Assembly: GCF_018417635.1 (NCBI RefSeq) | Contig: NZ_CP071007.1 | Location: 248,001 to 312,000 of the forward strand | DNA from: Pseudomonas sp. SORT22 | Lineage (GTDB): Bacteria; Pseudomonadota; Gammaproteobacteria; Pseudomonadales; Pseudomonadaceae | Reading direction: 5' to 3' | Length of the DNA: 64,000 nucleotides | Shown: piece after piece, positions 58,539 through 64,000 of the stretch | Layout of the letters: the number at the start of each line of letters is the position of its first letter | Position numbering within the stretch: the first letter of the stretch is position 1 | Position numbers and translations under genes: made by a program | Notes under the pieces: model-generated | The model's input: only the letters and a program-made list of their open reading frames with translations | Database searches by the model: none | What the model was told of the DNA's origin: nothing

Positions 58539-60518
58539 ATGTCTCAACCCCGTGCCCGGATTGCCTCGCAACTCGGTATCGCCCTTGCCATCGTGCTTGC
58601 TGTGGTGATTACCGGTAGCACCCTGTTTGCCCTGCGTTCGCTGGACAACGCCAACCTGAATACCCGCCAGGAACACCTGGCCAGTGAAGCGCGCCTGCTC
58701 GCCGATCAGCTCGACACTTTCCACAGTACCCTGCGCGAAAGCACCCAGCGCCTCAGCGGGCTGTTCGAGAAGCGCTTTGCTGCCGGTTTGCAGCTGCATC
58801 CAGGGGAGTCGGTGACGGTTGCCGGGGTTTCCACGCCCGCGCTGTACCTGGGCGAGCAACTGCTCAACAACGACTTTCGCCAGGTGGATGATTTTCGCCA
58901 GATGACCGCAGGCGTTGCCACCTTGTTCGTGCGCAGCGGCGACGACTTCATTCGCATCAGCACCTCGCTGACCAAGCAGGACGGCAGTCGCGCCATTGGC
59001 ACCCTGCTGGATCGTCAGCATCCGGCCTACGCGCGCTTGCTAGCCGGTCAGGCCTACGTTGGCCGGGCCAACCTGTTCGAGCGCGACTACATGACCCAGT
59101 ACACCCCGGTGCGTGACGGCAGCGGGCGGGTGATCGCGGTGCTGTTTGTCGGTTTCGACTACACCGACGCGCAGAAGGCTCAGTTTGCCAACCTCGGACG
59201 TTTTCGTATCGGCCAGACCGGTTCACTGGCCTTGCTCGACGACAAGCAGCACTGGTTGGTGCCGCCAGCAGGTGTGCGTGCGGACAGTCAGGCGGCGCAG
59301 GCGCTTGCCGGGTTCACTGCGGGCGAAGGGCGTTTCTGGCATGACGGCGTCGAAGAGCTGTTCAGCGTGACCGTGGCGTTTGCCGGCGGGCCGTGGACGG
59401 TGGTGGCAAGCATGCCGAAGGCGGAAATCCGCGCAGTGACCTGGAGCGTCGGCACGCGCCTGGCCATCGGCAGTTTGCTGGCGATGTTGCTGGCGGTCGC
59501 CGCCACCCTGTGGCTGTTGCGCCGCCGTCTGCGCCCCTTGGCTGACCTCTTGCAGCAGGCGCAGGCCCTTGGCGCCGGTGACCTGCAGGCGCGCTTGCGG
59601 GTATCGAGCGATGACGAAATCGGCCAGTTGGCGCACAGTTTCAACCAGATGGGCGAAGCCCTGGCGAGCATGGTCGAGCACATTCGCGCAGCAGCGGAGC
59701 AAGTCAGCAGCCGCGCCCAGGCCTTGTCGGGCATGTCCTCCGGGGCCTGTGAGGGCATGGAGCAGCAGTCTGGCGAAATCACCAGCATGGCCGGCGCTGT
59801 CGAGCAGTTCAGCGCCACCTCGATGAACATCGCCGAGAACATGGGCAGCACCGAACGCATGGCCCAGGACAACGTCCAGCAAACCCGCATTGGCCGTGCC
59901 TCGATGGACCAGGCGTCATCGTCCCTGGAGCAGATCGCCAGCGCCCTGGCCGGCACCGCCACGGTGATCGACACCCTGGGCCTGCGCTCCGAAGAAATTG
60001 GCGGCATCGTCGGCGTGATCACCTCGATTGCCGAGCAGACCAACCTGCTGGCCTTGAACGCTGCCATCGAAGCGGCGCGGGCCGGTGAGCAGGGCCGGGG
60101 CTTTGCCGTGGTTGCCGACGAGGTGCGCAACCTGGCCTCGCGCACCCGTCAGGCCACCGATGAAATCTCGGCGATGATCGGCAGCATCCAGCAGGAAACC
60201 GGCAATGCCATCAGCACCATGGAGCAGGGCAACCGCCTGATGCAAGAAGGCCTGGAACGCAATGCCAAGGTTGCCGCAGCGCTGGCGCAGATCGATGAGC
60301 GCAGCCGCTCGGCGGGGGAGCAGTTTGCCGCCATTACCACCGCTACCCAGGAGCAGAGCAGCACGGCGAACGTGCTCAGCCGCAACCTGCAGAGCATTGC
60401 CCTGGCCAACAGCGAGCAGCATGAGGTGGCGACTAACCTGGCGGCTACCGCGCGTGAGCTTGAGGGGTTGGCGGGGCAGTTGCGGCAGGAAGTGGACAGG
60501 TTTCGGGTTGGGCGGTGA
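58539..60518 (+). CDS. Methyl-accepting chemotaxis protein with a Cache domain
   Basis: Chemoreceptor of 659 residues. Transmembrane helix about 14-36, periplasmic Cache_3-Cache_2 type domain (about 40-305), second helix (about 313-333), HAMP, and signalling domain with the conserved tip [20 protein letters not shown], then [25 protein letters not shown] lies 6 bases before the ATG. Ligand unknown; the neighbourhood does not specify it. Confidence 0.93.
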   Translation: MSQPRARIASQLGIALAIVLAVVITGSTLFALRSLDNANLNTRQEHLASEARLLADQLDTFHSTLRESTQRLSGLFEKRFAAGLQLHPGESVTVAGVSTPALYLGEQLLNNDFRQVDDFRQMTAGVATLFVRSGDDFIRISTSLTKQDGSRAIGTLLDRQHPAYARLLAGQAYVGRANLFERDYMTQYTPVRDGSGRVIAVLFVGFDYTDAQKAQFANLGRFRIGQTGSLALLDDKQHWLVPPAGVRADSQAAQALAGFTAGEGRFWHDGVEELFSVTVAFAGGPWTVVASMPKAEIRAVTWSVGTRLAIGSLLAMLLAVAATLWLLRRRLRPLADLLQQAQALGAGDLQARLRVSSDDEIGQLAHSFNQMGEALASMVEHIRAAAEQVSSRAQALSGMSSGACEGMEQQSGEITSMAGAVEQFSATSMNIAENMGSTERMAQDNVQQTRIGRASMDQASSSLEQIASALAGTATVIDTLGLRSEEIGGIVGVITSIAEQTNLLALNAAIEAARAGEQGRGFAVVADEVRNLASRTRQATDEISAMIGSIQQETGNAISTMEQGNRLMQEGLERNAKVAAALAQIDERSRSAGEQFAAITTATQEQSSTANVLSRNLQSIALANSEQHEVATNLAATARELEGLAGQLRQEVDRFRVGR

Positions 60519-60524
60519 CGCCAT

Positions 60525-60607
60525 CGCGGGTCAAGTCGAGGCGTCGCACCGCCGCTCCCACAGACTTTGTAGGAGCGGCGGTGCGACGCCTCGACTTGAC
60601 CCGCGAT
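60525..60607. repeat. Long palindrome, REP-related, 83 bases
   Basis: Two arms of at least 35 bases that are perfect complements, starting TCGCGGGTCAAGTCGAGGCG and ending CGCCTCGACTTGACCCGCGA. The outermost part is related to the other REPs (GCGGGTCAAG); the interior (GTCGCACCGCCGCTCC) differs. It lies between the convergent chemoreceptor and hglS genes. Confidence 0.9.
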
Positions 60608-60614
60608 GAGGCCC

Positions 60615-62012
60615 TCAAAGCCCAGGCATATCCAGCGCCTGCGCACAGGCCATCAGCGAGCGCCGCTCACTTTCGGCATACAACGCCAACTCATCCTGCA
60701 CCGGCTTGCCCAGCGCCTGTTCGAAGGCGTCGCGGTTGGCGTTGCTGCCGTACTCGCTCTGCGCATCATCACCCAGATTCGACTGGAAGATTCCCGCCGC
60801 ACTGACCGGCAGAAAGTCCTCGTACACCAGGGCCTCAAAGTGGATATGCCCGGCATCGATCAACGCCTGCAGTGACGTCGGCCGCTGAGCATCGCCGCGG
60901 GCTGCCAGGCCACGCTCGGTGGCAAAGTAGCGGAAGTACGCCAGCCCCTGCTCGCGCATCTGCGCCAGGTCATCGGGGAAGGCCTTGAAGCTGTCGCTGA
61001 GCAGGCTCATGTAGCGCTCGGCATTGGCCTCGGCCGGCACACCACCTAGCGCCGCGCGGGCGCCATCGAGCAGTTGGTCGTAAAGCTCGCGGCCTTTGGG
61101 CGTCAACGCCGCACCCCGTTGTTCGATCTCGCCAAAGCGCGCGGTATGGCTGCCGCTGCCTTCCCCGTTCTGATCGGTGAACGCGACCTTTTCCTGCAGC
61201 GCCTTGAAGCTGGTTTGACGCAGCAGTATCGGGCAGCGGCGCGGTGGCGGCCCTTCGATCACGGCTTTGGGCGGAATGCCCTTGGCCGGCATGCCCAGCT
61301 GAATGGCATCGATGTCCAGGGTGCGTGGGGTCAGGTGATTGATGTGCGGGCCCTTGAAGGCCACCACATCGGCAATCAGGCGGTGCTGGTCGTGCAGTTG
61401 CTGGTACTGCTCGGCGGTCACCGTGGCGTCCCGGTGCCAGCGGAAGGTATGCAGGGCTTCGTCGACAAACGCCTGGGCATCGTCGGCATTCAGGCCGCCA
61501 GCACGCTCGAACTGTTCGATCAGTTGCAGCGCGCGCGGAGTGAAGATCTGCCGCCGGGCAAGAATCTCGCGCGCCAGTTCACGCAGCGCCGGGTTGTCGA
61601 TCAGTTCCAGGCGCAGCAAGGAGGTGAAGACCCGGAACGGGCTGATGTGCAGCGCTTGCTCGTGCACGGCGCGAAAGGCGGTGGAATGCACCGGTACACC
61701 GGCGCAGCTCAAGTCGTAGTAGCCCACCGGCTGCATGCCCATTACCGCGAACAGGCGGCCGATGGTCGTCAGCTCTTCGGCGGTTCCGACGCGAATGGCG
61801 CCGTGGCGTTCCTGATCGAGGCGCTCGATTTCGCCGGTCCAGCGCAGGGCCTGGGCAACTTCGGGTTGTTCAGCCATCACCTGCTGATTGATTTCGCTCA
61901 CCAGCGACAGCAGCGTGCCGTACAGCGGCACTTCTTGCTTGTACATGAGCGACATGGCGGCCGAGAACTGCGCGCGAATGCTGTCCGGGCTGACGAAATC
62001 TTGAGCGGGCAT
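60615..62012 (-). CDS. hglS: 2-oxoadipate dioxygenase/decarboxylase (DUF1338)
   Basis: Protein of 465 residues converting 2-oxoadipate to D-2-hydroxyglutarate in D-lysine catabolism of P. putida. By position the metal ligands fit His70, His226 and a Glu near 295 (ARFGEIEQRG), and Arg74 fits the substrate contact; this rests on memory of the P. putida enzyme. It is downstream of a LysR gene on the same strand and near amaB of the same pathway. Confidence 0.92.
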   Translation of the reverse strand: MPAQDFVSPDSIRAQFSAAMSLMYKQEVPLYGTLLSLVSEINQQVMAEQPEVAQALRWTGEIERLDQERHGAIRVGTAEELTTIGRLFAVMGMQPVGYYDLSCAGVPVHSTAFRAVHEQALHISPFRVFTSLLRLELIDNPALRELAREILARRQIFTPRALQLIEQFERAGGLNADDAQAFVDEALHTFRWHRDATVTAEQYQQLHDQHRLIADVVAFKGPHINHLTPRTLDIDAIQLGMPAKGIPPKAVIEGPPPRRCPILLRQTSFKALQEKVAFTDQNGEGSGSHTARFGEIEQRGAALTPKGRELYDQLLDGARAALGGVPAEANAERYMSLLSDSFKAFPDDLAQMREQGLAYFRYFATERGLAARGDAQRPTSLQALIDAGHIHFEALVYEDFLPVSAAGIFQSNLGDDAQSEYGSNANRDAFEQALGKPVQDELALYAESERRSLMACAQALDMPGL

Positions 62013-62104
62013 CGAAAGCTTCCTGGTAAGTGGGCACCCTTACATGAAAGCGAGGAATGCAGTACCTGCACAAGCGAAAAAAAGTCGATGCGTCATTCCA
62101 AAAA

Positions 62105-63004
62105 TTATCGATCTTGCCCAGCCAGCTCAGCGCGAATCCAGTCGACCAAGGCGCGCACCTTCGGCACCTCGGCGGCATGCTCGGAAAACGCCAGGAAATG
62201 CGCGCCATTGCTGCGCATGCTGTGCTGCCAGGGCACCACCAGTTTGCCCTCGGCCAGCTCCTGGGCCACCAGGTAGCGCGGTACCAGGGCCACGCCGCAG
62301 CCGGACTGGGCAGCGCTCAGGCTCATATAGAAGGTGTCGAAGCGCGGCCCGTGATAGCTGTGGGCCGAGTGCAGGCCTTGCTCCAGGAACCACTCATGCC
62401 AGGCCTCCGGGCGCGAGGTGCTTTGCAGCAGCACCAGTTCGGCCAGTTCGCTGGCGTCCTTGAGTGTGCGCCCCTGCAACAGCTCTGGCGCACACACCGG
62501 CAGCACTTCTTCACCGAACAGCTCGATGCAGGTCGCGCCAGGCCAGGTGCCCTGGCCAAAGAAGAACACCACGTCGGCGGTCGCCTGCAACAGGGCGAAG
62601 GGTTCCATTTCGTTGCGGATGTCGAGGTGGATGTTCGGGTGCTGCTTGCCGAAGCCCTTGAGGTGCGGAATCAGCCAGCGCACGCCAAAGCTCGGCTGAG
62701 TGGCTACCTTGAGGACTTCGGTCTGCTCGCCGTAGGACATGATGTAACGGCTGGACATATCGACCTGGGTGAGAATCTTGTTGACCTCGGCCAGGTACAG
62801 CGCGCCTGCTGGTGTCAGCTGCAGGCGCCGGCGGATGCGCAGAAACAAATGATGGCGGAGCATCTCTTCAAGCTGGGCCACCTGCTTGCTCACTGCGCTC
62901 TGGGTCAGGTGCAGCTCCTCGGCGGCGCGGGTGAAGCTCAGGTGCCGGGCGGCAGCCTCGAAACACTGCAGGGCGGCCATCGATGGCACCAGACGTTTGG
63001 ACAT
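62105..63004 (-). CDS. LysR-family regulator between hglS and amaB
   Basis: Protein of 299 residues (start MSKRLVPSMAALQCFEAAAR), helix-turn-helix FTRAAEELHLTQSAVSKQV, GcvA-like. It is divergent from amaB and precedes hglS by 92 bases on the same strand, so lysine-pathway control is likely by position. Confidence 0.9.
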   Translation of the reverse strand: MSKRLVPSMAALQCFEAAARHLSFTRAAEELHLTQSAVSKQVAQLEEMLRHHLFLRIRRRLQLTPAGALYLAEVNKILTQVDMSSRYIMSYGEQTEVLKVATQPSFGVRWLIPHLKGFGKQHPNIHLDIRNEMEPFALLQATADVVFFFGQGTWPGATCIELFGEEVLPVCAPELLQGRTLKDASELAELVLLQSTSRPEAWHEWFLEQGLHSAHSYHGPRFDTFYMSLSAAQSGCGVALVPRYLVAQELAEGKLVVPWQHSMRSNGAHFLAFSEHAAEVPKVRALVDWIRAELAGQDR

Positions 63005-63078
63005 AGCGGTCTCTAAGCCAGTAGATCATTACCTGGCGGAATGATATGCAGAATAAAGGTCGTTTGTTGCGCCAGAGT

Positions 63079-63098
63079 GATCGGATTAATACTGATCC
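63079..63098 (+). promoter_or_regulatory. Possible LysR-type operator before amaB
   Basis: GATCGGATTAATACTGATCC has imperfect dyad symmetry (ATCGGAT / ATACTGAT), as expected of a LysR site. It lies 42 bases before the amaB ATG. Confidence 0.4.
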
Positions 63099-63139
63099 CT
63101 ATCACTATTTCAACCACTCATCGCATGCAGGAGAAGAAA

Positions 63140-64000
63140 ATGGTTGATGGACTGCTTGACCGCCTCGGTGTCCCGGCCACTGCCTACACCCACGGTAACC
63201 ATCCCGTTCACACCCCTATCGATGGCAGCGCGATTGCCGCGGTGCACCTGGAAAGCAAAGCCCAGGTAACCGCCAAGATCGATCAGGCCGAAAAAGCCTT
63301 CCAGGCCTGGCGCAACGTCCCGGCCCCACGCCGCGGTGAGTTGATCCGCCTGTTCGGCGAAGTATTGCGCAAGCACAAGGCCGAGCTCGGCGAGCTGGTG
63401 TCGATCGAAGCCGGCAAGATCACCCAGGAAGGCCTGGGCGAAGTGCAGGAAATGATCGACATCTGCGACTTCGCCGTCGGCCTGTCGCGTCAGCTCTATG
63501 GCCTGACTATCGCCTCCGAGCGCCCGGGCCACCATATGCGTGAAACCTGGCACCCGTTGGGCGTGGTTGGAGTGATCAGCGCCTTCAACTTCCCCGTCGC
63601 GGTCTGGGCCTGGAACACCACCCTGGCATTGGTGTGCGGCAACGCCGTGGTCTGGAAGCCGTCGGAGAAAACCCCGCTGACCGCGCTGGCCTGCCAGGCG
63701 CTGTTCGAAAAAGCCCTGAAAGCCTTTGGTGATGCGCCAGAAGGCCTGAGCCAGTTGATCATCGGTGATCGTGAGGCCGGCGAAGCGCTGGTCGACGATC
63801 CGCGCGTGCCGCTGGTTAGCGCCACCGGCAGCACCCGCATGGGCCGTGAAGTCGGCCCGCGGGTGGCTGCACGTTTCGGCCGCAGCATCCTCGAACTGGG
63901 TGGCAACAACGCGATGATTCTTGCACCGAGTGCCGACCTGGATCTGGCCGTGCGCGGCATCCTCTTCAGCGCCGTCGGTACTGCTGGCCAGCGCTGCACC
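63140..64000 (+). CDS. amaB: L-aminoadipate-semialdehyde dehydrogenase AmaB, 5' part
   Basis: ALDH7-family protein; the first 287 residues are visible and the gene runs off the window at the catalytic cysteine (GQRCT are the last codons). Motifs: GVISAFNFPVAVWAWNTTLA, WKPSEKTPLTALA, SATGSTRMGREVG, LELGGNNAMI. AGGAG precedes the ATG by 6 bases. It converts 2-aminoadipate semialdehyde to 2-aminoadipate in lysine breakdown, and the neighbouring hglS acts later in the same pathway. Confidence 0.92.
   Translation, partial: MVDGLLDRLGVPATAYTHGNHPVHTPIDGSAIAAVHLESKAQVTAKIDQAEKAFQAWRNVPAPRRGELIRLFGEVLRKHKAELGELVSIEAGKITQEGLGEVQEMIDICDFAVGLSRQLYGLTIASERPGHHMRETWHPLGVVGVISAFNFPVAVWAWNTTLALVCGNAVVWKPSEKTPLTALACQALFEKALKAFGDAPEGLSQLIIGDREAGEALVDDPRVPLVSATGSTRMGREVGPRVAARFGRSILELGGNNAMILAPSADLDLAVRGILFSAVGTAGQRCT

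Overview
The window is a compact, GC-rich chromosomal segment of a Pseudomonas, most likely of the P. putida group. The call rests on gene order. The order rubredoxin reductase-hupA-HDOD-recG-oxyR, rpoZ-spoT-ridA, gmk-yicC-rph-crc-pyrE-argB-algC-dut-coaBC-radC-rpmBG and lrp-dadA-dadX-pauR-cytochrome c5-xpt-rep matches the part of Pseudomonas chromosomes near the end of the standard numbering, as I remember it. The hglS/LysR/amaB lysine block and the polyamine genes are P. putida-like. No rRNA, tRNA, CRISPR, prophage or insertion sequence was seen.

Layout. 1-4.9 kb: 3' part of rubredoxin reductase, hupA, then a tightly overlapping six-gene cluster of small membrane and exported proteins that I do not recognise, and an SCP2-like gene. 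4.9-16.4 kb: HDOD protein, recG-oxyR, exbB-exbD-tonB, an epimerase-like protein, a lipoprotein, and rpoZ-spoT-ridA. 16.6-23.1 kb: a polyamine block (LysR regulator, gamma-glutamylpolyamine synthetase, aldehyde dehydrogenase, gamma-glutamyl-GABA hydrolase, permease) lying between rpoZ and gmk, which are neighbours in P. aeruginosa. 23.1-35.7 kb: housekeeping genes for RNA, nucleotides, arginine, CoA and ribosomes, plus crc. 35.7-44.5 kb: a small inhibitor-like protein, a cupin, a second near-identical aldehyde dehydrogenase, an MFS transporter, a phospholipase D-type lipoprotein, a MocR regulator with a DUF1127 protein, a PuuB-like oxidase and a cysteine-cluster protein. 44.5-49.2 kb: the alanine catabolic locus (lrp, dadA, RidA-like, dadX), the PauR/PuuR-type regulator and cytochrome c5. 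49.3-60.5 kb: CoA-transferase, xpt, rep, a GGDEF/EAL protein behind a Fur-box-like palindrome, MATE exporter, LysR regulator and chemoreceptor. 60.6-64 kb: D-lysine catabolism (hglS, LysR, 5' part of amaB).

How they work together. Nitrogen and carbon use is the main theme. Polyamines are taken up, gamma-glutamylated, oxidised and hydrolysed by genes scattered over about 30 kb. A PauR-like repressor gene lies within that span, and PuuR-like motifs sit before the second aldehyde dehydrogenase. D-amino acids enter through DadA/DadX and the HglS/AmaB pathway. Crc supplies catabolite control, and SpoT/RpoZ connect to the stringent response. TonB/ExbBD energise outer-membrane uptake. REP-type palindromes carrying the same GCGGGCTTGCCCCGCGA-like arm sit at five gene ends.

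Best candidates for something undescribed: the six-gene envelope cluster at 1610-4445 with an internal duplication, the putative iron-controlled c-di-GMP phosphodiesterase, and the separate membrane-sensor gene between dut and algC.
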